Shown here: positions 15,056 to 23,216 of the stretch, in pieces
How positions within the stretch are numbered: position 1 is the first letter of the stretch
Layout of the letters: the number at the start of each line of letters is the position of its first letter
Source of the DNA: DATBLE01 sp036555585
Lineage (GTDB): Bacteria; Actinomycetota; Thermoleophilia; Gaiellales; Gaiellaceae
DNA length: 64,000 nucleotides
Assembly: GCA_036555585.1 (NCBI GenBank)
Contig: DATBLE010000001.1
Location: 1 to 64,000 of the forward strand
Direction of reading: 5' to 3'
The notes under the pieces: generated by a model
What the model was told of the DNA's origin: nothing
The model's database searches: none
Seen by the model: only the letters and a program-made list of their open reading frames with translations
Position numbers and translations under genes: made by a program

Positions 15056-15129
15056 TAGCGGCGGGAGGACTCGAACCTCCGACACGCGGATTATGATTCC
15101 GCTGCTCTAACCAACTGAGCTACGCCGCC
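15056..15129 (-). tRNA. tRNA-Met (CAT), elongator type
   Basis: The minus strand folds as a cloverleaf. The acceptor stem is 15123-15129 with 15057-15063, with a G-U pair at its end. The D arm is GCTCAGTTGGTTAGAGC, and the anticodon stem GCGGA/TCCGC has loop ATCATAA, giving anticodon CAT. The T arm is GGAGGTTCGAGTCCTCC. CC but not the full CCA follows. The position before rpmG is where elongator tRNA-Met lies in many actinobacteria. A lysidine-modified tRNA-Ile (also CAT) cannot be fully excluded. Confidence 0.92.
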
Positions 15130-15182
15130 GCGCCGGACGAGTGTAGCAGCCTCGTCCGCGCCGACTACTAGATTCCGCGGGC

Positions 15183-15332
15183 GTGGCGGTCGAGGCGTGC
15201 TGGCGGTGCGGAGCAGCTATGGACTGGCGTCACGGGACGTGGCAGTGCCCGCGGTGCCGCTTCAAGCTCGGCTGTTGCGAGGGGGAGCCGCAGGGCAGCT
15301 GCCAGCCGCCCGCCGATGCGCCCGAGCGCTGA
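15183..15332 (+). CDS. zinc-ribbon microprotein
   Basis: A 49-codon frame from GTG at 15183 to TGA at 15330. It encodes CWRCG near residue 6 and CPRC near residue 22, followed by CC at 31-32 and C40. The two CxxC knuckles 13 residues apart, with aromatic residues between (MDWRHGTW), are what a zinc ribbon needs. It is divergent from the tRNA-rpmG unit and upstream of marR. A frame on the opposite strand (15168-15413) has a fine Shine-Dalgarno (GGAGGTGGAG) but a nondescript product. Because of the cysteine pattern I favour this one. The start could be the ATG at 15219, but that would lose the first CxxC. Function unknown. Confidence 0.6.
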   Translation: MAVEACWRCGAAMDWRHGTWQCPRCRFKLGCCEGEPQGSCQPPADAPER

Positions 15333-15471
15333 CGTTCCCCTCGGGTAATCCCGTCGCAGGGCCTCGATGCGGCCCTCGACCTGGGTGCTGCGTGACTCGG
15401 CGTCGAAGAACATCGCTCCACCTCCGATTTCTCGACTTAGAGTATTTCGAGGTCGAGAGACTAACAGTCAT

Positions 15472-15506
15472 ATCTCTTGACGTCAAGAGATTCGTCGTGG
15501 AATAAT
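15472..15506 (+). promoter_or_regulatory. marR promoter with palindromic MarR operator
   Basis: A perfect 20-base palindrome, atctcttgacgtcaagagat, spans 15472-15491. It contains the -35 element TTGACG (15477-15482). After 18 bases comes AATAAT (15501-15506). A MarR dimer bound here would block RNA polymerase. The predicted start point is within a few bases of the marR ATG at 15516. A second, weaker dyad (tctcgac ... gtcgaga, 15430-15458) lies just upstream. Confidence 0.65.
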
Positions 15507-15515
15507 CTGCGAGGG

Positions 15516-16040
15516 ATGGCAAAGGCAGTGGAGCGCGACCACGTCGACGACTTCCTGGAGTCGATCCGGGACGAGCTGCCCGACCTGGATCTCGAGGTCG
15601 AGGGGATCGTCGACCGGATCATGGGACTGAGCCGGCGGATCAAGCGCATGATGGAGGAGACGTGCGCCGAGCACGGGCTGACGTGGGGCGAATGGAAGGT
15701 CCTGGGCTACCTCCACCGCAAGAGCGGTCCGGCGCGGCGCGCCTCCCCCGGGCAGCTGGCCGAGCATCTCGAGCTGTCGAGCGGCGCGATGACGAACCGG
15801 CTCGATCGCCTGGAGGAGGCCGGGCTGGTCCAGCGGCTGCGCGACCCGGACGACCGCCGGGGCGTCCAGGTCGAGCTGACGGCCGCCGGCCGCGAGGCGT
15901 ACGAGCAGACGACGACCGCACAGGCCGACAAGGAGTCCCTGGTCGCCTCGGGGCTGAGCGCGCGCGAGAAGAAAGACCTGAACGCTCTCCTCCGCCGGAT
16001 GATGATCACGTTCGAGGGCCTCGAGCGAGCTCGACACTGA
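15516..16040 (+). CDS. MarR-family transcriptional regulator
   Basis: 174 residues from ATG at 15516. The winged-helix core has WGEWKVLGYL, then PGQLAEHLELSSGAMTNRLDRLEEAGLV as recognition region, and the wing RDPDDRRGVQVELT. The N and C termini are helical, as needed for dimerisation. It heads a five-gene transport operon and overlaps the ATPase start by TGATG. The perfect palindrome over its own -35 suggests autorepression, relieved by a small ligand. The transcript is probably leaderless or nearly so. The ligand is unknown. Confidence 0.92.
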   Translation: MAKAVERDHVDDFLESIRDELPDLDLEVEGIVDRIMGLSRRIKRMMEETCAEHGLTWGEWKVLGYLHRKSGPARRASPGQLAEHLELSSGAMTNRLDRLEEAGLVQRLRDPDDRRGVQVELTAAGREAYEQTTTAQADKESLVASGLSAREKKDLNALLRRMMITFEGLERARH

Positions 16041-17011
16041 TGAGCGCAATCGAGGCGCGCGACCTCGTCCGGACGTACAAGACGTCGACGGGGATCTTCC
16101 GCAGGCGCGCGGTCGAGGTGCAGGCGGTTCGCGGCGTCTCGTTCGAGGTCGCGGACGGCGAGCTCTTCGGCCTCCTCGGTCCGAACGGCGCGGGCAAGAC
16201 GACGACGATCAAGATGCTGATCACCCTGCTGATCCCGACGTCGGGGTCGGCCAACGTGCTCGGGTACGACGTGGTCAGGGACGCGCGCGAGGTGCGCAAG
16301 CGGATCGGCTACGTCTTCGGCGGCGACCGCGGTCTCTACGAGCGGCTCTCGGCGCTCGACAACCTGCGGTACTTCGCCGAGCTGTACGCCGTCCCCCCGG
16401 CGGACCAGAGGCGCAGGATCGCCGAGCTGCTCGAGCTCGTCGGGCTGGCCGGCCGCGAGAAGGAGCGGGTCGAGGGCTACTCGCGCGGCATGCGCCAGAG
16501 GCTCCACATCGCCCGGGGGCTGCTGCACGACCCGCCGGTGGTCTTCCTCGACGAGCCGACGATCGGCGTCGACCCGGTCGGCGCCCGCGAGCTGCGGCGC
16601 ACGATCGCCTCGCTCACCGAGGCGGGCAAGACCGTGCTCCTCACCACCCACTACATGTTCGAGGCAGACGACCTGTGCGACCGGATGGCGGTGATCACCA
16701 AGGGGGAGATCGTCGCCGAGGGCACGCCGCGCGACCTGAAGGCGATCGTCGCCGACCGAACCGTGATCGAGATCGAGACGTTCGGCGTCGACGACGACGC
16801 GGTGGAGCGGGTGCGGCAAGCGTCGGGCGTCACCTCTGTGTCGATCGAGGAACGCGAGCAGGCCCAGGTGCTGCACGTCCAGTCGCCGGCGGGAACGGAG
16901 CTGACCCAGCGTCTGCTCGGGCTGTTGGGCACGACGAGGATCGGCCGGGTGGCCGTGCGGGAGCCCACGCTCGAGGACGCCTACGTCGCCCTGGTCGGTC
17001 GCGACGCATGA
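16040..17011 (+). CDS. ABC-2 transporter ATP-binding protein
   Basis: 323 residues from ATG at 16040. Walker A is GPNGAGKTT, the signature is YSRGMRQRL (a DrrA-like departure from LSGGQ), Walker B is VVFLDEPTIGVD, and the H-loop is LTTHYMFEAD. A C-terminal domain of about 90 residues follows, with the typical EPTLEDAYVALVG end. This is the DrrA/NatA group that powers export of drugs or lipids. It is the only ATPase for the four permeases that follow, with ATGA overlap to the first of them. Confidence 0.95.
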   Translation: MSAIEARDLVRTYKTSTGIFRRRAVEVQAVRGVSFEVADGELFGLLGPNGAGKTTTIKMLITLLIPTSGSANVLGYDVVRDAREVRKRIGYVFGGDRGLYERLSALDNLRYFAELYAVPPADQRRRIAELLELVGLAGREKERVEGYSRGMRQRLHIARGLLHDPPVVFLDEPTIGVDPVGARELRRTIASLTEAGKTVLLTTHYMFEADDLCDRMAVITKGEIVAEGTPRDLKAIVADRTVIEIETFGVDDDAVERVRQASGVTSVSIEEREQAQVLHVQSPAGTELTQRLLGLLGTTRIGRVAVREPTLEDAYVALVGRDA

Positions 17012-17778
17012 CACGGGCCGCCCGCCTGCTCGGGATGGGCTGGCTCTTCCACGTCAAGATGCTGACCCGCTCGTCGTTCAACGGCGTGCTCGGCATCGTC
17101 TACCCGCTCTTCTTCGCGACGGTCGCGTTCTTCATGTACAGGGCCGGGAACGCGGACGCCTTGTTCTATGCGTCGCTCGGCGCGTCGGTGATGGGCGTCT
17201 GGGCGGCGACCAGCACGGCGGCGGGCGCTGCGCTCCAGCGGGAGCGCTGGCACGGCACCCTCGAGCTGCTGGTCGCGGCGCCGGCGAACTTCGCGCTCGT
17301 CCTCCTGCCGGTCACGATCGCGATGGCGACGATCGGTCTCTACTCGATGGCCTCCACCCTGCTCTGGGGACGGATCCTCTTCGGCATCCACGTCCACGTC
17401 GAGCACTGGTTGCTCTTCTGCCTCTCCGTCCCGGCCACGGTCGTGGCGATCGGGATGCTCGGGTTCCTGCTCGCCGTCTCCTTCGTCCGCTACCGGACCG
17501 CCTGGGCGCTCGGCAACCTGCTCGAGTACCCGGTCTGGCTGATCTGCGGCTTCCTCGTGCCGCTGACGCTCTTTCCCGCGTGGGTCAGGCCGATCTCGTG
17601 GGCGCTGGCGCCGACCTGGGGCATGCAGGCGATCCGGGAGTCCGCTCAGGGCGGCACGCCGATCCCGGATCTCCTCGTCTGCATCGGCCTCGGTCTGCTG
17701 TACACGGCGATCGGCGTCGCCGTCGTCGACCGGTTCCTGCGCGCAGCCCGGGCGCGCGCGGTGCTGTCGCTGACATGA
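17008..17778 (+). CDS. ABC-2 type permease, type A (first copy)
   Basis: 256 residues from ATG at 17008, about six membrane segments. It begins with GMGWLFHVKMLTRSSFNG and has the MYRAGNADALFYASLGASVMG and LAPTWGMQAIRES motifs. These recur in the gene at 18577. It overlaps its neighbours by 4 bases on both sides (ATGA). It is a membrane half of a DrrB-like exporter. Substrate unknown. Confidence 0.88.
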   Translation: MTRAARLLGMGWLFHVKMLTRSSFNGVLGIVYPLFFATVAFFMYRAGNADALFYASLGASVMGVWAATSTAAGAALQRERWHGTLELLVAAPANFALVLLPVTIAMATIGLYSMASTLLWGRILFGIHVHVEHWLLFCLSVPATVVAIGMLGFLLAVSFVRYRTAWALGNLLEYPVWLICGFLVPLTLFPAWVRPISWALAPTWGMQAIRESAQGGTPIPDLLVCIGLGLLYTAIGVAVVDRFLRAARARAVLSLT

Positions 17779-18560
17779 GCTCCGTCCGGTTGTTCTTCGT
17801 CGGCGGCCTGCTCAGCTTCCGCGCGCTGTTCGGGTGGCTGTCGCCCTGGATCCTGATCCCCACGTACGTGATCGCGCCGATCTTCCAGATCCTGCTCTTC
17901 GTCTACATCGGCCGGGCGGCGAAGACGCAGTCGGACGAGTTCTACGTGATCGGCAACGCGCTCCAGTACGCGGCGATCCCCTGTGTCTTCGCGATGACCA
18001 ACACGATCGCCGGCGAGCGGTACCAGAACACGCTGAGCGCAGTGCTCGCGACGCCGGCGAAGCGGATCCCGCTCTTCGTCGGCCGGTCGCTGCCGGTGAT
18101 CGTGAACGGGTTCTTCGTCGCCGCGTTCGCCTTCGTCGTCGGCGGTGCGCTCGTCGGGATCTCGGTCCCGGCGGAGGCCGTCCCCGGAATCGCGCTCGTG
18201 ATCCTCGTGACCGCGTTCGCCTGCACCGGGCTCGGGCTCACCACCGCGGCCGTCGGCCTGCTCGCGCGCGACACGGCGACGCTCTCGAACATCGTCTTCG
18301 GCATCCTGCTCGTCTTCACCGGCGCGAACGTCGCGCTCGACGACCTTCCCGGCTGGATGTCGACGCTCGCCCAGGGGCTGCCGCTGACCCACGGGATCGA
18401 GGCGGCGCGACGGCTCGCCGACGGCGCGTCGTTCGCCAGCGTCGGCGGGCTTCTCGCGGCCGAGGCGCTTGTCGGGCTGGTCTGGGGCATGGTCGGCTAC
18501 ACGACGATCCGCGCGCTCGAGCGGCAGAGCCGCATCCACGCGACGCTGGAGCGGGCGTGA
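17775..18560 (+). CDS. ABC-2 type permease, type B (first copy)
   Basis: 261 residues from ATG at 17775. It has multiple membrane helices with FFVGGLLSFRALFGWLSPW, the IAPIFQILLFVYIGR motif and LPLTHGIEAARR near the C terminus. It is paralogous to the gene at 19344 and different from the type A neighbours. Types A and B probably pair to form the channel. Confidence 0.88.
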   Translation: MSSVRLFFVGGLLSFRALFGWLSPWILIPTYVIAPIFQILLFVYIGRAAKTQSDEFYVIGNALQYAAIPCVFAMTNTIAGERYQNTLSAVLATPAKRIPLFVGRSLPVIVNGFFVAAFAFVVGGALVGISVPAEAVPGIALVILVTAFACTGLGLTTAAVGLLARDTATLSNIVFGILLVFTGANVALDDLPGWMSTLAQGLPLTHGIEAARRLADGASFASVGGLLAAEALVGLVWGMVGYTTIRALERQSRIHATLERA

Positions 18561-18576
18561 GCGCCGACCGCACCGC

Positions 18577-19347
18577 ATGACCGGCGTACGCGTCTTCGCG
18601 GTCGGGCTGCGCTTCCACGTCAAGGCCCTCACGCACTCTGTCTTCTTCCTGCTCACGTCCATCTTCATGCCGCTGCTGGTGGCCACGGTCGCGTACTACA
18701 TGTACCGGGCCGGCAACCAGCCGGGCAGCCTCCTCTACGTGTCGCTCGGCGCCGCCGTCTACGGGATCTGGTCGTCGACGCTGTTCGGGTCGGGCGGGGC
18801 GATCCAGTGGCAGCGCTGGCAGGGGACGCTCGAGGTGCTGGTGTCGGCGCCGACCCCGTTCGTGCTCGTGATCGCGCCTCTGACGCTGGCCACCTCGGTG
18901 ATCGGGATCTACTCGCTGGCCTCGACCCTCGTCTGGGGCCGGCTGGCGTTCGGCATCCCGTTCACCGTCGCGCACTGGGCGGCATTCGTGGTCGCCGTGC
19001 CGGCGACGATCCTCGGGCTCGGCCTGCTCGGCTTCGTGTTCGCGTCGACGTTCGTGCTGTACCGGAACGCGAACGCGCTCTCGAACATGCTCGAGTGGCC
19101 TGTGCTGCTCGTCACCGGGATGCTCGTGCCGCTGTCGCTCCTGCCCGGCTGGGCTGGCCCGATCGCGTGGCTCCTCGCCCCCACGTGGGGTGTCCAGGCG
19201 ATCCGCGAGGCGGCGCTGGGCGGGACGCCGTGGCCCGACGTCGGCGTGACCGTCGCGCTGGGGCTCGCCTACCTCGCGATCGGGGCGGTGTGCCTGCGCC
19301 ACTTCGAGGCGGCGGCCCGGCGCCACGCGACCCTCTCGCTGACATGA
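18577..19347 (+). CDS. ABC-2 type permease, type A (second copy)
   Basis: 256 residues, the same length as the gene at 17008 and clearly its paralogue. It shares GLRFHVKALTHS, YYMYRAGN and LAPTWGVQAIREA. The start ATG at 18577 lies 16 nt after the previous stop, the only gap in the operon. It ends with the same LSLT residues as the first copy and overlaps the next gene by ATGA. Confidence 0.88.
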   Translation: MTGVRVFAVGLRFHVKALTHSVFFLLTSIFMPLLVATVAYYMYRAGNQPGSLLYVSLGAAVYGIWSSTLFGSGGAIQWQRWQGTLEVLVSAPTPFVLVIAPLTLATSVIGIYSLASTLVWGRLAFGIPFTVAHWAAFVVAVPATILGLGLLGFVFASTFVLYRNANALSNMLEWPVLLVTGMLVPLSLLPGWAGPIAWLLAPTWGVQAIREAALGGTPWPDVGVTVALGLAYLAIGAVCLRHFEAAARRHATLSLT

Positions 19348-20132
19348 GGGCGTTCGCCAGGGTCTTCTTCATCGGCGGCGTGATCGCCTATCGCGGGCTG
19401 TTCAACTGGATCAGGCCCGCGATGTACATCCCGACCATGCTGGTCGGGCCGATCTTCCAGATCCTCTTCTTCGCGTACCTCGGCAGGTACAGCAAGGTCG
19501 AGGACGACACCTTCTTCGTCGTCGGGAACGCGATCCAGGCGTCGGCGATGTCCGCCGTCTTCGCGGGGACGATGACGATCGCGAACGAGCGCCAGTACCA
19601 GACGCTCGCGCCGCTGCTCGCGACTCCGGCCAACCGGTTCGCGGTCTTCATGGGCAGGGCGATCCCCGTGATCGCGAGCGGCGTGTTCGTCTCCGCATGG
19701 GGGTTCCTGATGTCGCGGCTGCTGCTCGACTACGACCCGCCGCTCTCGAGCATCCCCGCGCTGGCCGTGGTCGTCGTCGTCAGCGTCACTTCGTGCACCG
19801 CGTTCGGTCTGACCCTGGGCTCGATCGGCATGCGCGCCCGCGACGTGTTCATGTCGGCGAACATCGCCTACTACCTGATGTGGCTCCTGTGCGGCGTGAA
19901 CATCCCGCTCAGCGCCCTCCCCGACTGGCTGGCGCAGATCGGCCGGCTGCTGCCGCTCACGCACGGGATCGCCGCCGGTCGCGAGGTCGCCGCCGGGGCC
20001 GACCTCGCGGCGGTCTCCGGGCTGGTCTGGACCGAGGTCGCGGTCGGCACGGCCTGGGCGCTGATCGCGATCACGCTCGTGCACTGGTTCGAGTACGAGG
20101 GGCGGCGGCGGGCCTCGCTGGAGACGTTCTGA
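19344..20132 (+). CDS. ABC-2 type permease, type B (second copy)
   Basis: 262 residues from ATG at 19344. It parallels the gene at 17775: FFIGGVIAYRGLFNW, VGPIFQILFFAYLGRYS and LPLTHGIAAGREV. It is the last gene of the marR operon, so the block holds two A-B permease pairs behind one ATPase. The operon is followed by a stretch with imperfect tandem repeats and no obvious terminator. Confidence 0.88.
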   Translation: MRAFARVFFIGGVIAYRGLFNWIRPAMYIPTMLVGPIFQILFFAYLGRYSKVEDDTFFVVGNAIQASAMSAVFAGTMTIANERQYQTLAPLLATPANRFAVFMGRAIPVIASGVFVSAWGFLMSRLLLDYDPPLSSIPALAVVVVVSVTSCTAFGLTLGSIGMRARDVFMSANIAYYLMWLLCGVNIPLSALPDWLAQIGRLLPLTHGIAAGREVAAGADLAAVSGLVWTEVAVGTAWALIAITLVHWFEYEGRRRASLETF

Positions 20133-20151
20133 GCCCGGTCGGCAGGCCCGG

Positions 20152-20275
20152 GTTGTGGACGAACAGTTGCCGTTTCGACACGCGACTGGTGCCAGGCATT
20201 GGTTGTGGATTGTGGAAAGAACGTTCCACTATCGTCACGCGGCCGGTGCCAGGCACGAGCTGTGGAAAACGTCGG
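20152..20275. repeat. imperfect 57-bp tandem repeat with GGTGCCAGGCA
   Basis: ggtgccaggca occurs at 20188-20198 and 20245-20255. About 46 bases before each copy align with roughly 75 percent identity (tgtgga, then gaac.gtt, then cacgcg). A third partial unit begins near 20258 (ctgtggaaaacgtcgg). The repeat fills the gap between two convergent genes, the permease operon (+) and the EamA gene (-). Confidence 0.6.
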
Positions 20276-20279
20276 CCGA

Positions 20280-21128
20280 CTACGCGCGCAGGGCGCTGAC
20301 CGCTGCGACCCCGAGCGCGATCACGATCACGCCGGCGACTCCTGCTCGCGTCAGACGCTCCTTGAACAGCAAGGCGGCTGCGACTGCTGCAATCGCCGCG
20401 AACTGCGAGGCGAGCACCGCAGCGATCGCGATCCCGTGGCGGGCTCCGATCGCGTAGGAGACGAAGCCGGCGACCTCCGCCAGGCCCGAGCCGATCACGT
20501 ACGGAACAGCCTCCCGGGTCAGCCGCAGCCGGCCCGCCACCGCGAACGGAATCGTGACGAGCAGCACGCCCAGGAGCCGCGGCGGCAGCACCGCCCAGGC
20601 GATCGGCAGGTCGAGGCTCGCGCGGCCGGTCGCGTACAGGCTCGCGCCGAAGGCGAGCGCCGCCCCCAGGGCGAAGAGCGACGCGCGGGGATCGTCGTGG
20701 CCTGCCTCCTCGCGGTCCGCGGGGGGCCTGGCGGCCAGCGCGATCCCGACCGCGATCACGAACAGGGCCACCGCCGTCCAGGCGCCGAGGTGCTCGCCTG
20801 CGACCACCGCGATCACCGCCGCGACCGCGCCCTCGGACGACGAGATCGGCGCGACGACGCCGACCTTGCCGATCCGGAGCCCCGTGTACACGCAGAGCAG
20901 GCCGGCGACGTTGCCGAGGCCGGCGATCGCCAGCCAGCCGACTGCCCGCCCGTCGAGCGCCTCCGGCCTGCCCTCGGCGGCGGCGACCGGTCCGACGACG
21001 ACGAGGCCGGTCAACATCACCCAGCCGAGCGTGGCCCACGGCCCGATCATCGGGCTGGCGCGCGAGGCCGTCAGCGTCGTCACCGCCCACGCCAGCGCCG
21101 CCCCCAATCCCCCCAGAACGGCGATCAT
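20280..21128 (-). CDS. EamA/DMT-superfamily transporter
   Basis: 282 residues from ATG at 21128, with about ten hydrophobic segments in two EamA halves. The first starts with VLGGLGAALAWAVTTL, the second with LFALGAALAFGASLYATGR. Typical features are VAPISSSEGAVAA near the middle and ALLFKERLTRAGVAGVIVI at the end. It probably exports a metabolite, with no clue to substrate. The start is 8 bp from the divergent thioesterase start, so the promoter must overlap coding sequence. Confidence 0.88.
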   Translation of the reverse strand: MIAVLGGLGAALAWAVTTLTASRASPMIGPWATLGWVMLTGLVVVGPVAAAEGRPEALDGRAVGWLAIAGLGNVAGLLCVYTGLRIGKVGVVAPISSSEGAVAAVIAVVAGEHLGAWTAVALFVIAVGIALAARPPADREEAGHDDPRASLFALGAALAFGASLYATGRASLDLPIAWAVLPPRLLGVLLVTIPFAVAGRLRLTREAVPYVIGSGLAEVAGFVSYAIGARHGIAIAAVLASQFAAIAAVAAALLFKERLTRAGVAGVIVIALGVAAVSALRA

Positions 21129-21136
21129 GCGAGGCC

Positions 21137-21523
21137 GTGAGCGTCGACTGGCCGCATCTCCGCCGCGAGCGCGTCCGCTTTCGCGACTGCGACTCGATGG
21201 GGCACGTGAACAACGCGGTCTACTCGACCTTCCTGGAGGAGGCACGGATCGACGTGGTCGGAGGGCTCACCGACTTCATCCTCGCCCGGGTCGAGATCGA
21301 CTTCCGCTCGGAGCTCCGCGCCGGCGAGGAGATCGAGGTGCGTACCCGCTGCTCGCGGATCGGGACGAAGAGCTTCGAGCTCGAGCACGAGATCCACGCC
21401 GACGGACGGCTGGCCGCGCGGGCCAAGAGCGTGCTCGTCGGGTACGACTACGAGCGTGGGCAGAGCGTGCGCCTCTCGGCCGAGGTGAAAGAGCGGCTCA
21501 GCGGCTCTCGAGCATCGGCCTGA
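21137..21523 (+). CDS. acyl-CoA thioesterase, YbgC/4HBT hot-dog family
   Basis: 128 residues from GTG at 21137. The hot-dog signature is RFRDCDSMGHVNNAVYSTFLEEAR, with the catalytic Asp in the RDCD segment. The hot-dog core continues with ARVEIDFRSELRAGEEIEVR and ends with a short tail. It hydrolyses acyl-CoA thioesters. Its 3' end overlaps that of the convergent oxidoreductase by 26 bp. The start is 8 bp from the EamA gene. Confidence 0.9.
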   Translation: MSVDWPHLRRERVRFRDCDSMGHVNNAVYSTFLEEARIDVVGGLTDFILARVEIDFRSELRAGEEIEVRTRCSRIGTKSFELEHEIHADGRLAARAKSVLVGYDYERGQSVRLSAEVKERLSGSRASA

Positions 21524-22430
21524 CCTCTCGCGCCAGCCGTTCGAGCGTCTCGTGGTCGAAGGGGGCCGGGCAGTCGACGTAGACGTGCTCGAAGCCGAGG
21601 TCGAGGTACGGCGCCCAGCTCTCGGCGACCAGCTCAGGCGGTCCATGCGTGTCGTTCGGCCCGCTCCAATCCGGGAGCCGGTTGCGCTCGGCCCACGCCG
21701 CCGCAACCTTTCGGGCCTCCTCGACCGTGTCGCGGATGATCGGCGTGCCGCCCTGGACGGTGCGCTCGATCTCGGACTCGTCCCGGCCGACCTCGTCGCA
21801 CCAGCGGCGCAGGACCTCGTCCTTGTGCTTGACCCGTTCGAGGTCGCCACCGGTGTTCCACCCGTCGGCGTACTTGGCGACCGTGTGCAGCGTCTTCCGC
21901 TCGCCGCTGCCCCCGATCACGATCGGCAGGTGCTCCTGCACCGGCGGCGGATTGTTCAGGACCTCCGTCGCCTGGTAGAAGCGCCCCCTCGCCGACGCAG
22001 GGCCGCCCGGCAGCATCGTCCGCATCAGCTCGACCGCCTCGTCGAACCAGTCGAGCCGCTCGCCGAAACCCGTGCCGAACTCGATCCCGAAGGCCGTGTG
22101 CTCGGTCTCGAACCAGGCGCCGCCGATGCCGAGGTTCATGCGGCCGCCGCTCATGTGGTCGAGCGTCGTGACCGTCTTCACCACCAGCGCCGGGTTCCGG
22201 AACGTGTTCGCGCCGACCATCAGCCCGAGCCGGGCCTGCTCGGTGCGCCCCGCCCAGCCGGCGAGGGTCAGGTAGCCCTCGAACATCGGCCCGCCGGGGT
22301 CGCCGACGATCGGGTACAGGTGATCCCAGGTCCAGAGAGAGTCGTAGCCGAGCCCGTCGACGAGCTCACCCGTCTCCATCAGCGACTGCCAGTCGGTGTA
22401 CTGGTTCCAGAGGAGGGCGCCGAGCTTCAC
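21498..22430 (-). CDS. LLM-class F420-dependent oxidoreductase
   Basis: 310 residues from GTG at 22430, with GAGG 8 nt upstream; the longer open frame lacks homology-like sequence. It is a luciferase-like TIM barrel with KLGALLWNQYTDW at the start, YDSLWTWDHL, the LGLMVGANTFRNPALVVK strand, GRMNLGIGGAW and PIVIGGSGERKTL. Actinobacterial members use coenzyme F420, which I infer here; the substrate is unknown. Confidence 0.9.
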   Translation of the reverse strand: MKLGALLWNQYTDWQSLMETGELVDGLGYDSLWTWDHLYPIVGDPGGPMFEGYLTLAGWAGRTEQARLGLMVGANTFRNPALVVKTVTTLDHMSGGRMNLGIGGAWFETEHTAFGIEFGTGFGERLDWFDEAVELMRTMLPGGPASARGRFYQATEVLNNPPPVQEHLPIVIGGSGERKTLHTVAKYADGWNTGGDLERVKHKDEVLRRWCDEVGRDESEIERTVQGGTPIIRDTVEEARKVAAAWAERNRLPDWSGPNDTHGPPELVAESWAPYLDLGFEHVYVDCPAPFDHETLERLAREVRPMLESR

Positions 22431-22704
22431 GGCCCCATCCTCACACACGGCACCGCTGCGGCGTCGCCGCCGCTGCCGCCCCGAACGGGGTAGCCCGAAC
22501 GAATCCCCCGCCCGGGGGATCAGCGCGCACCGGGGGCAACCGATTTCTTGCTCGACCCACCAAATCGAGCAAATCGGGACTCGCTGCGGCGTCCGGCTCC
22601 ATCGGTGGCGGGCCGGCCGTGTCACTCGACGGTGTCCTCTCGCTCTGCTCGTCCGCTGTCGGAACCGGCAGCGGCACTGGACTCCGAACGGAAGGAAACG
22701 ACAG
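22431..22704. other. intergenic region with two hairpins, no gene seen
   Basis: The region separates the minus-strand oxidoreductase from the plus-strand exported-protein operon and should hold both promoters. Two hairpins are visible: 8-bp arms at 22503-22510/22513-22520, and 8-bp arms at 22548-22555/22565-22572 with a 9-base loop. No open frame with coding character and no riboswitch class that I recognise. Confidence 0.5.
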
Positions 22705-23142
22705 ATGGCGAGACACGGCAAGAAGAAGGTGATGATGCTCGGGGTGGTCGTTCTGGCGATCGCTCTCGGCACCGGCGCCTACGCGTACTTCACCAGCACC
22801 GGAGCCGGCACCGGCTCGGCCACGGTCGGATCGTCGAGCGCGATCCAGCTCTCCGGCGGGCCGGTGGGAACGCTCTACCCGGACGGCGGGGACGTCCCGG
22901 TCACCGTCACGATCCACAACCCCGGAGGCGGCGCGGAGTTCGTCAACCAGATCTCCGGGACGGTGGCGAACAACGGCGGCTGCCTCGGGACGTGGTTCCA
23001 GGTGGATTCGGCCTCGTATGCCGCGACGCTGGCGGCCGGGGCGAGCGACACCGTCTCGACGAACGTCCGGATGCTCGACTCGGGCTCGGACCAGGACGTC
23101 TGCCAGGGGAAGTCGATGACCATCAACTGGTCGAGCAACTAG
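22705..23142 (+). CDS. exported protein, camelysin/TasA-like N terminus
   Basis: 145 residues from ATG at 22705, with an AAGG motif at 22692-22695, 9 nt upstream. The N terminus is a signal peptide that runs into AYAYFTSTGAGTGSA, the pattern of TasA/camelysin-type fibre proteins. The mature domain has TLYPDGGDVPVTVTIHNPG, a cysteine in GGCLGTWF and a second in the motif DQDVCQGKSMTINW. The same domain recurs in the next two genes. It is first in a four-gene operon. Assignment to the TasA group is from the N-terminal pattern only. Confidence 0.7.
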   Translation: MARHGKKKVMMLGVVVLAIALGTGAYAYFTSTGAGTGSATVGSSSAIQLSGGPVGTLYPDGGDVPVTVTIHNPGGGAEFVNQISGTVANNGGCLGTWFQVDSASYAATLAAGASDTVSTNVRMLDSGSDQDVCQGKSMTINWSSN

Positions 23143-23216
23143 CGACCGACACTGCGGACCGGGGCTCGCCGCACGGGCCCCATCCGTCAGCCGGCTACGG
23201 CGGCTGAGGGAGGATC

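Noticed and set aside
15056..15129. tRNA-Ile with lysidine (CAT)
   Set aside because: The position before rpmG and the GGCGGCGTAGCTCAG body fit elongator tRNA-Met better, although sequence alone cannot settle modification.
15168..15413. 81-codon minus-strand frame with GGAGGTGGAG before its ATG
   Set aside because: Ribosome site is good but the product lacks recognisable features and overlaps the better zinc-ribbon frame; kept only as an alternative.
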